Shown here one piece after another: positions 26,167-37,604 of a stretch of DNA of 47,413 nucleotides; position 1 is the first letter of the stretch, and each line of letters opens with the position of its first letter. The DNA comes from Lachnospiraceae bacterium (GTDB lineage: Bacteria; Bacillota; Clostridia; Lachnospirales; Lachnospiraceae). Below the pieces are notes generated by a model. It made no database searches, was not told the DNA's origin, and worked only from the letters and a program-made list of their open reading frames with translations. Made by a program: the position numbers and the translations under genes. The DNA is taken from positions 1 through 47,413 of the forward strand of contig JAFPAQ010000047.1 in NCBI GenBank assembly GCA_017424235.1, read 5' to 3'.

Positions 26167-26207
26167 TTCTTTCTCCTCCATATGAACAATGTAATCTCGG
26201 AATCTTA

Positions 26208-27620
26208 TTATTTACCCATACAAAACTTTGAAAATATTTCATTAACCAGATCTTCTCCAACCTCTTCTCCAATAATTCTTCCAAGTGAAGCATATGCACT
26301 CATTAAATCTATTGAATAAAAGTCTTCCGGCATATAATCTGCAAGACTGGACAAAACAAGCTGCATACTATCATAAGCTTCAATTAAAGCTTCTTTATGT
26401 CTCTGGCTTGTAATATATATCTCATCATTAACTGCAATCTTACCGTTAAAAAACATATTTTTTATCGAAAGTTCAAACTCATCAATTCCTATATTTTCTT
26501 TTGTAGATGTCTTAATAACAGTAATGTCCTTTTTATCATAAGCTTCTATTACATTACTAAATACTTCATAAATATCTTCTTGCGAAACCTTTGAATCCAA
26601 ATCAGTTTTATTTAATAAAACAATTATTTTCTTCTCAGCAATCAGTTTTATTATCTCTTCATCATTTTCATCAAGTGGAACAGATGAATCAACTACATAA
26701 ATAACAAGGTCTGCATTTCCTGCATATTTTCTTGCTTTTTCAACACCAATTTTCTCAACTTCATCACTTGTATCCCTTATTCCGGCAGTATCAATTATAT
26801 TAAGTCCCACTCCATGAAGCTTAATTGATTCTTCAAGTACATCTCGTGTTGTGCCTGCAACACTTGTCACTATAGCCTTATCTTCACCAACTAAAACATT
26901 TAATAATGAAGATTTTCCAGCATTTGGTTTTCCAACTATTACTGTATTTATACCATCTTTTAACATTTTTCCATTATCAGCACTATCAATCAGCTTCTTA
27001 AGCTCTGCACTTATTAAAAGAGATTTTTGTTCTAATTTATCATGATATCCATCAAGACTAATATGTTCAGGATCATCAAGTGCTGATTCTATAAATGCTA
27101 TCTCATATAAGATATCTTCACGAAGAGACTTTACTTTATCTGAAACAGCACCCTTTAACTGATTTATGGATGATTTAAGTGCAAACTCATTTTTTGAATG
27201 TATTATATCCATTACTGCTTCTGCTTTTGACAAATCTATTCTTCCATTTAAAAAAGCTCTCTTAGTAAATTCGCCCGGCTCTGCCAGTCTGCATCCATTT
27301 TTAAGAACAGTTTCCAAAATTCTGTTCATTACCAGAATACCACCATGACAATCTATCTCAACAGTGTCTTCTTTAGTATAAGTATTTGGACTCTTCATCA
27401 CTGCAACCATTACTTCATCAATAAGTTCATTGTTAGACGCATCTACAATAAAACCATAATTTATAGTATGGCTTTTTACATCTTTCAGTCTTTTGTTATT
27501 TTTTTTTGAACGGTAAATCTTATCTGCTATATCAATGGCCTCATCACCGCTTATCCTAATTATTCCAATTCCGGAATCGCTTACTGCTGTTGCAATTGCA
27601 GCAATTGTATCAGTTTTCAT
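26208..27620 (-). CDS. mnmE: tRNA modification GTPase MnmE (TrmE)
   Basis: GTPase that binds formyl-THF and works with MnmG on the tRNA wobble uridine. 470 residues. N-terminal domain [21 protein letters not shown] domain: G1 [17 protein letters not shown]3 DTAGIRDT, G4 NKTD; C terminus FCMGK in place of the usual FCIGK, with the essential Cys and Gly-Lys kept. GGAGG precedes ATG 27620. First gene of mnmE-mnmG-rsmG; a terminator at 27714-27741 separates it from jag. Confidence 0.96.
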   Translation of the reverse strand: MKTDTIAAIATAVSDSGIGIIRISGDEAIDIADKIYRSKKNNKRLKDVKSHTINYGFIVDASNNELIDEVMVAVMKSPNTYTKEDTVEIDCHGGILVMNRILETVLKNGCRLAEPGEFTKRAFLNGRIDLSKAEAVMDIIHSKNEFALKSSINQLKGAVSDKVKSLREDILYEIAFIESALDDPEHISLDGYHDKLEQKSLLISAELKKLIDSADNGKMLKDGINTVIVGKPNAGKSSLLNVLVGEDKAIVTSVAGTTRDVLEESIKLHGVGLNIIDTAGIRDTSDEVEKIGVEKARKYAGNADLVIYVVDSSVPLDENDEEIIKLIAEKKIIVLLNKTDLDSKVSQEDIYEVFSNVIEAYDKKDITVIKTSTKENIGIDEFELSIKNMFFNGKIAVNDEIYITSQRHKEALIEAYDSMQLVLSSLADYMPEDFYSIDLMSAYASLGRIIGEEVGEDLVNEIFSKFCMGK

Positions 27621-27713
27621 ATAATTTAAACCTCCATGTTCGTCCTGTTCTGAACATTTATACCCATACTTGTTTAATTATATCATTATGAATAATCAAT
27701 GTCTATGAATAGA

Positions 27714-27741
27714 GAAAAAACGGATGCTCAGGCATCCGTTC
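27714..27741 (-). terminator. Terminator after jag/khpB
   Basis: On the minus strand ACGGATGC pairs with GCATCCGT (4-nt loop) followed by six T. It closes the rnpA-yidD-yidC-jag transcript. Confidence 0.9.
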
Positions 27742-27746
27742 TTTCT

Positions 27747-28436
27747 CTATTTCTTTAATGTTATAACTACTCTTCTAAATGGTTCTTCACCTTCACTGTG
27801 GGTAGTAACATATTTATCATTTTGAAGTGCAGCATGAATAATTCTTCTTTCATAAGGATTCATTGGCTCTAATGAAACCGGTCTTTTAGTTCTCTTTACC
27901 TTATATGAAATGTTTTTTGCAAGATTTTCGAGTGTTTCCTTACGACGCTGTCTGTAATTTTCAGTATCAACCTTTACTCTTATATATTCACCTGTTCCTT
28001 TGTTTACTACTAAAGAAATAAGGTACTGTAACGAATCAAGAGTCTGTCCTCTTTTTCCAATAAGAACACCCATCTCATCTCCACTAAAATCTACATCCAG
28101 TGACTTTAATGAATCATTATATGATATTTTTATATCTACTTTTAAATTCATTGCAGCAAATACATCTTCAAGAAATTTTCTTGCTATATCTTCTACGCTC
28201 TGCTCTTCTCTGACACTCTCAGGAGTTGTTGCAATTTCTACTGCTTCTTCAACACTCACTACTTCTTCTTTTACTCGTGCCCTGATAATTGCAGGTTTTG
28301 AATTAAACCCAAGAAAACCTGTACTTCCTTCACTTATAACCTCATATTCAAGCTTATCACTTGTTATCTCAAAATGAGTGCAGGCAGCTGTAATAGCATT
28401 ACCTTTTGTTTTACCTGTAAATTCCATGTATTCCAT
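27747..28436 (-). CDS. khpB: RNA-binding protein KhpB/Jag
   Basis: Cytosolic RNA-binding protein (EloR/KhpB in pneumococcus) linked to cell elongation. 229 residues. Jag N-terminal domain MEYMEFTGKTKGNAITAACT with EGSTGFLGFNSKPAIIRARV, an acidic linker, a KH domain with the loop VLIGKRGQTLDSLQYLISL and a C-terminal R3H domain (MNPYERRIIHAALQ, THSEGEEPFRRVVI). GGGGGA precedes the ATG. Directly downstream of yidC, the conserved Firmicutes order. Confidence 0.95.
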   Translation of the reverse strand: MEYMEFTGKTKGNAITAACTHFEITSDKLEYEVISEGSTGFLGFNSKPAIIRARVKEEVVSVEEAVEIATTPESVREEQSVEDIARKFLEDVFAAMNLKVDIKISYNDSLKSLDVDFSGDEMGVLIGKRGQTLDSLQYLISLVVNKGTGEYIRVKVDTENYRQRRKETLENLAKNISYKVKRTKRPVSLEPMNPYERRIIHAALQNDKYVTTHSEGEEPFRRVVITLKK

Positions 28437-28471
28437 TTTTGTGTCCCCCTATATAAAACTATAATACATTA

Positions 28472-29800
28472 TTATTTATTATTTTTTTCATTATACTGCT
28501 TAACCATATTAGCCTTTGCTGCAAGACTTCCCGGCTTTGCATTACTATTATAATATTCTGTTGAATCCTTTAATGCTGCAACTCTCTTCTTCTCACGTAA
28601 AGCAACATCTTCAGAAGAAGCTTTTGAATTAATATTTCTTGTATTCATCCTTGCTGCATTATTAAGCTTTGTCGGATCCACTCCCTGCTTTTTGAGAGTC
28701 TCATTATATTTCTCAATATTCTTTGCTATTTCAGCATCAATATCAATACTATCAATATGCTTGTTAATAATTATCTGCTGAATACTTCTTACTACTGCAC
28801 CTATTACCCAGTAAAGTCCCATACCTGCAGGAAGAGTAAGACAGAACCATGCTGACATAATAGGCATTATTGTATTCATTGTTTTCATGGACTGCTGCAT
28901 TGCTGCTGCTGTATCATTCTGTGGTTCTTTTCTCTTTGTATTATCATCAGGAGTACTTGCCTGAGGCATAAGCTTGTAGTTTATCCACTGTGTAACTGCT
29001 GCAAGTACAGGTATCGCAACCGCACCAATAAGTAATAAATAATTACCTGCATCTAAAGCAGCTTTCATAGTGTCCATTGGAGAATTACCAATATTAAGAC
29101 CTAAGAAGTTATTATAAGCATCAATAAGTCCTGCCTGTGTTCCATTTGAAAGAATAAGCTTTCCATTAATTGTAAGATCTGCAAGACCAAATTTCTCAGA
29201 AATCTCAGCAAAATCTGTAGTAGACATTTTATTAAGTACATCAATTACAGCATTTCTGGTATTTCCTTCAATATCAAAGTTTTTAATATACATAGCAGCT
29301 GCCTGCATACCTTTAATATATTCAACACCACCTGCTGATGCAATAATCTTGTCTGCAAGTACACCAAAGGCCTCTCCAAGCTTTGTAACATATGCCGGCA
29401 TAGAATATATAACCCTGTAAAGAGCTAATAAAATAGGCATCTGAATCAATAACTGAACACAGCTTCCTGATGGAGATACTCCATATTTTGCGTAAACAGC
29501 CTTTGTCTCAGCGTTCATATCCATCATGGACTGCTGATCCTGTTTTCCTTTATATTTTGCCTGAATTGCCTGAATCTCAGGATTCATTCTTGCTGAAAGC
29601 TTTGAAAATTTCTGCTGCTTAATTGTAAGTGGCATAAGCAAAAGATATATTACTATAGTAAATAAAATAATTGCTAAACCTATATTTGGAATACCTATTA
29701 AGTTAAGAAACTCAAAAATAACATTCATTATTATTCCAAGTAACTGAACTACATATTTAAATATAGGTGTTGAATTCTGTGTAAGTAATAACAAATCCAT
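28472..29800 (-). CDS. yidC: Membrane protein insertase YidC (Oxa1 family)
   Basis: Inserts proteins into the cytoplasmic membrane with or without SecYEG. 442 residues, longer than the B. subtilis paralogues (about 270) because of an insertion at about 165-255 and a basic cytosolic tail. No lipoprotein signal; it begins with a membrane helix (FKYVVQLLGIIMNVIFEFLN). Oxa1 core: LAIILFTIVIYLLLMPLTIK, the cytosolic helical hairpin QQKFSKLSARMNPEIQAIQA, MPILLALYRVIYSMPA and LPAGMGLYWVIGAVVRSIQQ. The hydrophilic-groove Arg (typical of Gram-positive homologues) is not obvious by eye. AGGAGGA precedes the ATG. Confidence 0.95.
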   Translation of the reverse strand: MDLLLLTQNSTPIFKYVVQLLGIIMNVIFEFLNLIGIPNIGLAIILFTIVIYLLLMPLTIKQQKFSKLSARMNPEIQAIQAKYKGKQDQQSMMDMNAETKAVYAKYGVSPSGSCVQLLIQMPILLALYRVIYSMPAYVTKLGEAFGVLADKIIASAGGVEYIKGMQAAAMYIKNFDIEGNTRNAVIDVLNKMSTTDFAEISEKFGLADLTINGKLILSNGTQAGLIDAYNNFLGLNIGNSPMDTMKAALDAGNYLLLIGAVAIPVLAAVTQWINYKLMPQASTPDDNTKRKEPQNDTAAAMQQSMKTMNTIMPIMSAWFCLTLPAGMGLYWVIGAVVRSIQQIIINKHIDSIDIDAEIAKNIEKYNETLKKQGVDPTKLNNAARMNTRNINSKASSEDVALREKKRVAALKDSTEYYNSNAKPGSLAAKANMVKQYNEKNNK

Positions 29801-29825
29801 TTAACTCCTCCTGATAAATAACCCA

Positions 29826-30059
29826 TCATTTATACCTTTTTTTCATTTTTGGGGGTGGATCATATCCACCTTTTGAAAAAGGATTGCACCGCAAAATTCT
29901 CCACAATGCAAGTAAACCGCCTCTAACAGCACCAAATTCCCTTACAACTTCCAATCCATACTGTGAGCACGATGGAAAATAAGGACATTTAGTAGATTTT
30001 AGCGGTGAAAGATATTTTCTGTAAAATAAAATTAAATTTATAAAAAGCTTTTTTAGCAT
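29826..30059 (-). CDS. yidD: Membrane protein insertion efficiency factor YidD
   Basis: Small membrane-associated protein of 77 residues that assists YidC. Typical motif order FYRKYLSPLKSTKCPYFPSC, SQYGLEVV, GLLALWRILRCNPFSKGGYD and PPP, with three Cys. Between rnpA and yidC, the conserved position. Confidence 0.95.
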   Translation of the reverse strand: MLKKLFINLILFYRKYLSPLKSTKCPYFPSCSQYGLEVVREFGAVRGGLLALWRILRCNPFSKGGYDPPPKMKKRYK

Positions 30060-30119
30060 ACCTTTTCCTAATTTATATCAAATCTGCATCAAATAACTTC
30101 TATTAAATTTCCATATCTA

Positions 30120-30467
30120 TTAATCTGACTTTTTTATTCTGTGAAGCTTGGTCAAATGCATAAATGCACTCTCAATCTCTTTATAGCCTGCATCTTTTGC
30201 ATTCACTCTTGCGACGACTACAATGTCTAAACCACTATTAAACACATCCTCATGTAGTCTGTAACTTTCTCTTACTAATCTTGTAATATGATGTCTTACA
30301 ACACTATTTCCAACCTTTTTACTAACGGACATACCAAGTCTGTTCTTATCAAGTCCATTTTCCAATACATACATCACTAAATATCTGTTAGCTAAGCTTT
30401 TACCCCTAGTATAAACATTTTTAAAATCTCTGTTACTTTTTAATGATTCCGAATACTTATACTTCAT
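30120..30467 (-). CDS. rnpA: Ribonuclease P protein component
   Basis: Protein subunit that helps RNase P RNA mature tRNA 5' ends. 115 residues from ATG 30467, chosen because GAGG lies 6 nt upstream; the longer frame from 30479 contains that ribosome site. Basic RNP signature LGMSVSKKVGNSVVRHHITR then LVRESYR; N-terminal SNRDFKNVYTRGKS. Confidence 0.95.
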   Translation of the reverse strand: MKYKYSESLKSNRDFKNVYTRGKSLANRYLVMYVLENGLDKNRLGMSVSKKVGNSVVRHHITRLVRESYRLHEDVFNSGLDIVVVARVNAKDAGYKEIESAFMHLTKLHRIKKSD

Positions 30468-30560
30468 CATTAACCTCATATTTTAATTTCCAGTGCAAAA
30501 AGACCACTTTATATTTATTAATTGAAAAAGTCGCCTTATGACACTATAACTTTGTAAAAC

Positions 30561-30592
30561 TAGAAAAATAGGTCACACTTAAATGTGACCTA
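30561..30592 (-). terminator. Terminator/attenuator between rpmH and rnpA
   Basis: Minus strand: TAGGTCACA pairs with TGTGACCTA, followed by TTTTTC. It would let rpmH be made in excess over rnpA. Confidence 0.8.
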
Positions 30593-30596
30593 TAAA

Positions 30597-30731
30597 TTAT
30601 GCAGATAACTTCTTTCTACCTTTAGCACGTCTTGCAGCTAAAACTTTTCTTCCGCCTGGAGTACTCATTCTGGCTCTGAATCCGTGAACTTTATTTCTCT
30701 GTCTGTTCTTTGGCTGAAATGTCATTTTCAT
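30597..30731 (-). CDS. rpmH: 50S ribosomal protein L34
   Basis: 44-residue basic ribosomal protein; [40 protein letters not shown] and final LSA are nearly the universal sequence. GGAGGTG precedes ATG 30731. First gene of the leftward origin operon. Confidence 0.97.
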   Translation of the reverse strand: MKMTFQPKNRQRNKVHGFRARMSTPGGRKVLAARRAKGRKKLSA

Positions 30732-30967
30732 GTAAGAAACACCTCCTTATTATCCTTTTATCAATATCAAAGATGATATGCGTGACGTAATCAATAACTT
30801 GAAAATGCTTATGAATTAGAAGCATTTTTCAAAATATCTCTGTATCAGAAAATATCATAACGATTATATAAGAAAGATTTCATCAAGTCAAGGAAAATCA
30901 ATGCATTTTTTTGATAAAACTCTATTTTTGTTAATATTTTTTTTTAACAAATTCTCAATTTCACTTG

Positions 30968-31210
30968 CTATCCACACAAAATTTTAATAAATCCACATCG
31001 AACATAAGTTATCCACAAATTGTTTATAACTTGTGGATATCTAGTGAAACTACTGTAGAAAACTATTTTTGAATTTACTCTAAACCTTTAATATTCAATG
31101 TGGATTATGTATATAATTATTCACATTTTTATCCACATCTATGTGTATATCTATTTTTTTTGGCTTCTTTTAATGTGGATTTCCACACAGTCTTTATAAC
31201 TTTATCCACC
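30968..31210. other. Origin of replication oriC, DnaA-box cluster upstream of dnaA
   Basis: Within the gene-free 30732-31416 gap are several DnaA boxes. Perfect TTATCCACA at 31009 and 31129; close forms at 30968 (CTATCCACA), 31032 (TGTGGATAT), 31099 (TGTGGATTA), 31174 (TGTGGATTT) and 31202 (TTATCCACC), on both strands. With the boxes after dnaA (32820 onward) this gives a bipartite Firmicutes-type origin. Confidence 0.9.
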
Positions 31211-31416
31211 TTATCAACATTATTTTGGTTATAATCCATTTTTATTTAAATTTTATACACATTTTACATCCAAAAATTGTTTTTATTGTTTGATTTTTTC
31301 GTCTATTTGGTTTACTATTAATACTAGGGATAAAATTCCCATAACAATATACAAACAAATGAATGTGGATAATTTTACGCCATGTTTATTTTGATTGCAA
31401 AAAACAGAGGTATGGC

Positions 31417-32772
31417 ATGAACGAGATAAAAGATAGATGGGATGAAATTAAAGAAATAATCAGGCTTGAATATGAACTTACTGATATTTTATTTGATACC
31501 TGGGTAGCTCCACTTAACTTTTATAAAGTAGAAGGAAATGTAGTTACTATTATGGTACCGGCAGACAAAGCTAACCTTATAAAATATATACAGAATAAAT
31601 ATATGTTGTATTTTCAGGTAACAATCTCTCAGCTTATGAATGCAAATTATGAAATTGCATTTATATCAGCTTCTGAAGAAACCGAACCTACAGAAACATT
31701 ACCTGAAAAACCCAGCATTAACAATTTGAATTATGAAAATGCCAACCTTAATAAAAAATACAAATTTGATACATTTGTAGTCGGCAGCAATAATAAATTT
31801 GCCCATTCTGCTGCTCTTGCGGTCGCTGAATCTCCCGGAAATACATATAACCCTCTTTATTTGTATGGAGGTGCAGGACTTGGAAAGACACATCTTATGC
31901 ATTCAATAGGACATTTTGTGCTTGAGCAGAACCAGAACATGAAGGTACTTTATGTTACTTCTGAACAGTTTACTAATGAAGTTATTGAATCTATCAGAAG
32001 TGGTAATGCTGCGGCAATGACAAAGCTTAGAGATAAATACAGAACTGTTGATGTTCTTTTGATAGATGACGTTCAATTTATAATAGGAAAGGAATCAACT
32101 CAGGAAGAATTCTTCCACACCTTTAATGTGCTGCATTCTTCCGGAAAACAAATCATTTTATCTTCTGATAAGCCTCCTAAGGAAATGGAGACTTTGGATG
32201 AACGTTTCCGCTCCAGATTTGAGTGGGGACTTATCGCAGATATTCAGCCACCGGATTATGAGACACGAATGGCTATTTTGCGCAAAAATGCAGAAACCTA
32301 CGATAAAGAAATTGATGATGAAATAATCCAGTATATAGCTACTAATATTAAATCAAACATCAGAGAGCTTGAAGGTGCCCTTAATAAGGTAATTGCTAAA
32401 TCGCGCCTTGATAAAAAAGAGCTTACTATTTCGTTAGCAGAAGACGCTTTAAAAGACGTTATTTATCCAAATAAAATGCGTGAAATAACTACTGATCTTA
32501 TTATGGATGTAGTTTGTGACCACTATAATCTCACAAAGGAAGCAATGGTATCTAAAAAACGTAATCAGGAATATGTTCTTCCACGTCAGATATTTATGTA
32601 CCTTTGCAGAGAGCTTCTTGGCATAACACACCAGAATATAGCTGCTATTCTTGGTAAAAAAGATCACACGACAATAATGCATGGTGTGAAAAGTATTGAG
32701 GATAAGCTGCAAAATGATGTGGATTTAAATAATAAGATTGATACTATCAAAAAGAAGATTTCTCCTAACTAA
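31417..32772 (+). CDS. dnaA: Chromosomal replication initiator DnaA
   Basis: AAA+ ATPase that binds DnaA boxes and melts the origin. 451 residues from ATG 31417, selected because GAGG lies 6-7 nt upstream and MNEIKDRWDEIKEIIRLEYE is a normal DnaA domain I start; the frame can be read further upstream but without support. Walker A GGAGLGKTHLM, Walker B VLLIDDVQFI, box VII region ERFRSRFEWGLIADIQPPDY, C-terminal DNA-binding signature DHTTIMHGVKSIEDKL. Its promoter lies in oriC, which suggests autoregulation. Confidence 0.98.
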   Translation: MNEIKDRWDEIKEIIRLEYELTDILFDTWVAPLNFYKVEGNVVTIMVPADKANLIKYIQNKYMLYFQVTISQLMNANYEIAFISASEETEPTETLPEKPSINNLNYENANLNKKYKFDTFVVGSNNKFAHSAALAVAESPGNTYNPLYLYGGAGLGKTHLMHSIGHFVLEQNQNMKVLYVTSEQFTNEVIESIRSGNAAAMTKLRDKYRTVDVLLIDDVQFIIGKESTQEEFFHTFNVLHSSGKQIILSSDKPPKEMETLDERFRSRFEWGLIADIQPPDYETRMAILRKNAETYDKEIDDEIIQYIATNIKSNIRELEGALNKVIAKSRLDKKELTISLAEDALKDVIYPNKMREITTDLIMDVVCDHYNLTKEAMVSKKRNQEYVLPRQIFMYLCRELLGITHQNIAAILGKKDHTTIMHGVKSIEDKLQNDVDLNNKIDTIKKKISPN

Positions 32773-32819
32773 AAAAGTATTGTGTATTACTTTTAAATTA
32801 TCCGGCTCAGTTTTTATAG

Positions 32820-32945
32820 TTATCCACAAAAAAACAATTGTGGAAAACCTTTAAAATATCAGCAAAAACAAAGTTATTCACAATTCCACAGCTATTAATA
32901 CTAATACTGTTAAATTTTATATATTTATATATTTTTTTAACGCAT
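32820..32945. other. Candidate origin unwinding region between dnaA and dnaN
   Basis: TTATCCACA at 32820, TTGTGGAAA nearby, TTATTCACA at about 32873 and a TCCACA after it, then a tract of AT-only runs (about 32895-32940). This is the usual place for the DNA unwinding element in Firmicutes. Confidence 0.6.
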
Positions 32946-33002
32946 GCGCGTATTTCGGAAATTGATGTTTTTATTATACTTTTGTCGAAGGGAGTTATAC
33001 AC

Positions 33003-34112
33003 ATGAAGTTAATATGTTCAAAATCAAATCTTCTTAATGGAGTTAATATTGTTTCAAAAGCAGTACCAAGTAAAACTACTATGTCTATATTAGAATGTAT
33101 TCTTATTGATGCTACTAAAGGACAGATAAAACTTACTGCAAATGATATGGAATTGGGTATTGAAACAATTATCGAAGGTGAGATTGTAGAAAAAGGAATC
33201 ATAGCACTTGATGCAAAGATTTTTGCTGATATTGTAAGAAAGCTTCCTGATAATGATATTGTTATTGAGTCAGAATCAAATTACAAAACTACTATTACCT
33301 GTGAAAAGGCAAAATTCAGCATTGTAGGAAAATCAGGAGAGGATTTTTCGTATCTTCCACTAATTGAAAGAGATTCATTTATCACAATTTCACAGTTTAC
33401 ACTTAAAGAAATGATAAGACAGACTATATTTTCTGTATCAGACAGTGGAACTAATAAGATTCTTACAGGTGAATTATTTGAGATAAAGAAAGATATTTTA
33501 AAAATAGTATCATCGGATGGGCTTAGAATATCTCTTAGAAAGATAATTCTTAAAGAGGAATATCCTGACAGAAAGGTAATTGTACCGGGAAAGACTCTTC
33601 AGGAAGTAAGTAAAATATTACCTGGTGATGCTGATAAAGAGGTTAATATATTCTTTACCAATAAGCATATTTTGTTTGAGTTTGATACTACTACGGTAGT
33701 TTCCAGACTTATTGAAGGAGATTACCTGAAGATTGATAATATTCTTTCAGCTGATTATGAAACAAAGGTAAAATTAAATAAAAAGGAATTTCAGGGGTGT
33801 ATAGACAGATCTACTCTTTTGGTTAAAGAGGGAGATAAAAAACCAATTATCATAAATGTTATTGATGATAAGATGGAATTAAAAATGAATTCCATCATTG
33901 GAACACTTGATGAAGATATAGATATTGTTAAAACAGGTAAGGATATTATGATTGGATTTGATCCAAAATTTCTTATGGATGCACTTAGAGTAATTGACGA
34001 GGAAGAAATAGAGATTAAACTCCTTAACTCAAAGGCTCCATGTTTTATCAAAGATGATGAAGAAAATTATGTTTATTTGATCTTACCTGTTACTTTCAGT
34101 TCATATAACTAA
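33003..34112 (+). CDS. dnaN: DNA polymerase III subunit beta (sliding clamp)
   Basis: Ring clamp that tethers the replicative polymerase. 369 residues from ATG 33003 (GGGAG upstream); the open frame from 32838 is not the real start. Three-fold clamp domains: MKLICSKSNLLNGVNIVSKA, NDMELGIET; LIERDSFITISQFTLKEMIR; final PCFIKDDEENYVYLILPV. Standard dnaA-dnaN order. Confidence 0.97.
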   Translation: MKLICSKSNLLNGVNIVSKAVPSKTTMSILECILIDATKGQIKLTANDMELGIETIIEGEIVEKGIIALDAKIFADIVRKLPDNDIVIESESNYKTTITCEKAKFSIVGKSGEDFSYLPLIERDSFITISQFTLKEMIRQTIFSVSDSGTNKILTGELFEIKKDILKIVSSDGLRISLRKIILKEEYPDRKVIVPGKTLQEVSKILPGDADKEVNIFFTNKHILFEFDTTTVVSRLIEGDYLKIDNILSADYETKVKLNKKEFQGCIDRSTLLVKEGDKKPIIINVIDDKMELKMNSIIGTLDEDIDIVKTGKDIMIGFDPKFLMDALRVIDEEEIEIKLLNSKAPCFIKDDEENYVYLILPVTFSSYN

Positions 34113-34199
34113 TAAAATTAACTATTCACAACCATTATTGCGTGAGTTGTTTTCAGAATGAAAAACCAAATAAAAAATATAGACAGAAGGTATTGATAT

Positions 34200-34412
34200 A
34201 TGCAGGAAGTAGTAATTAAAGATGAATTTATTAAGCTTGGACAGGTCTTAAAGCTTGCAGGTCTTGTAGATTCAGGTGTTGAAGCCAAAATTGTAATTCA
34301 GGACGGTAAGGTTAAGGTAAATGGAGCTGTTGAGACACAGCGTGGAAAGAAGATCGTAAATAACGACAAAGTAAGCTATAATGGTAATACTTTTGTAGTA
34401 AAGCAGGGATAA
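34200..34412 (+). CDS. S4-domain RNA-binding protein (YaaA/YbcJ type)
   Basis: 70 residues. S4 fold: FIKLGQVLKLAGLVDSGVEA, VIQDGKVKVNGAVETQRGKK. Small proteins of this type sit between dnaN and recF in most Firmicutes (yaaA in B. subtilis, linked to ribosome assembly). AGAAGG precedes the ATG. Eleven bp separate it from recF. Confidence 0.92.
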   Translation: MQEVVIKDEFIKLGQVLKLAGLVDSGVEAKIVIQDGKVKVNGAVETQRGKKIVNNDKVSYNGNTFVVKQG

Positions 34413-34423
34413 ACTTATATAAA

Positions 34424-35527
34424 ATGATCATAAAATCACTAGAACTTGAAAATTTTAGAAATTATGGCTCACTGTCAATGGAATTTGACAGTGGAACAAA
34501 TATTTTGTATGGTGACAATGCGCAGGGAAAGACCAATATACTTGAAGCTATATATTTGTCAGCAACTACCAAGTCTCATAAGGGAAGTAAGGACAGGGAT
34601 ATAGTGAATTTTGATGCTGAAGAAGCACATATTCGAACACATGTATATAAAGATGGTCTTGATCACAGAGTAGATATGCATCTTCGTAAAAATAAGACAA
34701 AAGGAATAGCTATTGATGGTCAAAAGATAAAAAAAGCAGCAGAGCTTTTAGGTCTGCTCAATGTGGTATTTTTTTCACCTGAGGATCTTTCAATAGTTAA
34801 AGATGGACCTGCCCAAAGACGAAGATTTGTAGATATGGAGCTTTGTCAGCTTGACAATTTTTATCTGTATAATCTTAATAACTATAACAAAATAGTAAAT
34901 CAGAGAAATAAGCTATTAAAGGAACTGTATCATAATCCTCAGCTAAAGGACACGCTCTCTATATGGGATTTACAGCTGGCTTCGTATGGAAGCAAGATAA
35001 TTGAGAGACGTGAGAGCTTTGTAAATCAGTTAAATGAGATAATTTATGATATTCATTTAAGATTATCAGGCGGTAAAGAAGAATTAAAAGTAATTTATGA
35101 GCCGGATGTAAAATTGGAAGATTTTGAGGCAAAGCTTAGTTCTTCACAGGATAGAGATATAAAGTTAAAGCAGACTTGTGTTGGACCACATAGAGATGAT
35201 TTTTGTTTTATGGTTGGAAATCTTGATATAAGAAAATTTGGTTCACAGGGTCAGCAGAGAACAGCCGCCCTTTCATTAAAGTTGGCTGAGATTGAAATAA
35301 TTAAAAAAATAACTAATGATACTCCTCTTTTGCTTCTGGATGACGTTTTGTCAGAACTGGACAGTAATAGACAAAATTATTTGCTAAACAGTATAGGCGA
35401 TATACAAACGATTATAACCTGTACTGGTCTGGAGGAGTTTGTGAATAATCGTTTTGAGATAAATAAAACATTTAAGGTTACGGATGGATGCTGTACGCAG
35501 GTTGTATCACGTGAAGTTTTTTATTAG
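34424..35527 (+). CDS. recF: DNA replication and repair protein RecF
   Basis: SMC-like ATPase that loads RecA at gaps with RecO/RecR. 367 residues. IKSLELENFRNYGSLSMEFD, Walker A YGDNAQGKTNILEAIYLSAT, signature FGSQGQQRTAALSLKLAEIE, Walker B LLLLDDVLSELDSNRQNYLL. Same operon as dnaN and the S4 protein. Confidence 0.96.
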   Translation: MIIKSLELENFRNYGSLSMEFDSGTNILYGDNAQGKTNILEAIYLSATTKSHKGSKDRDIVNFDAEEAHIRTHVYKDGLDHRVDMHLRKNKTKGIAIDGQKIKKAAELLGLLNVVFFSPEDLSIVKDGPAQRRRFVDMELCQLDNFYLYNLNNYNKIVNQRNKLLKELYHNPQLKDTLSIWDLQLASYGSKIIERRESFVNQLNEIIYDIHLRLSGGKEELKVIYEPDVKLEDFEAKLSSSQDRDIKLKQTCVGPHRDDFCFMVGNLDIRKFGSQGQQRTAALSLKLAEIEIIKKITNDTPLLLLDDVLSELDSNRQNYLLNSIGDIQTIITCTGLEEFVNNRFEINKTFKVTDGCCTQVVSREVFY

Positions 35528-35589
35528 ATAATTTAAGGTTAAAATATATAATAGAGCGTGTTATGTTTTGTGGCAGTGATTATGAATGA

Positions 35590-37533
<1,944 letters not shown>

Positions 37534-37604
37534 TAAAATGAAAAAATTATTTTAGGATTAAAAAAGATTCTTCGGAGTTTTTTGGAAAGGCATGGATTTT
37601 GTAG

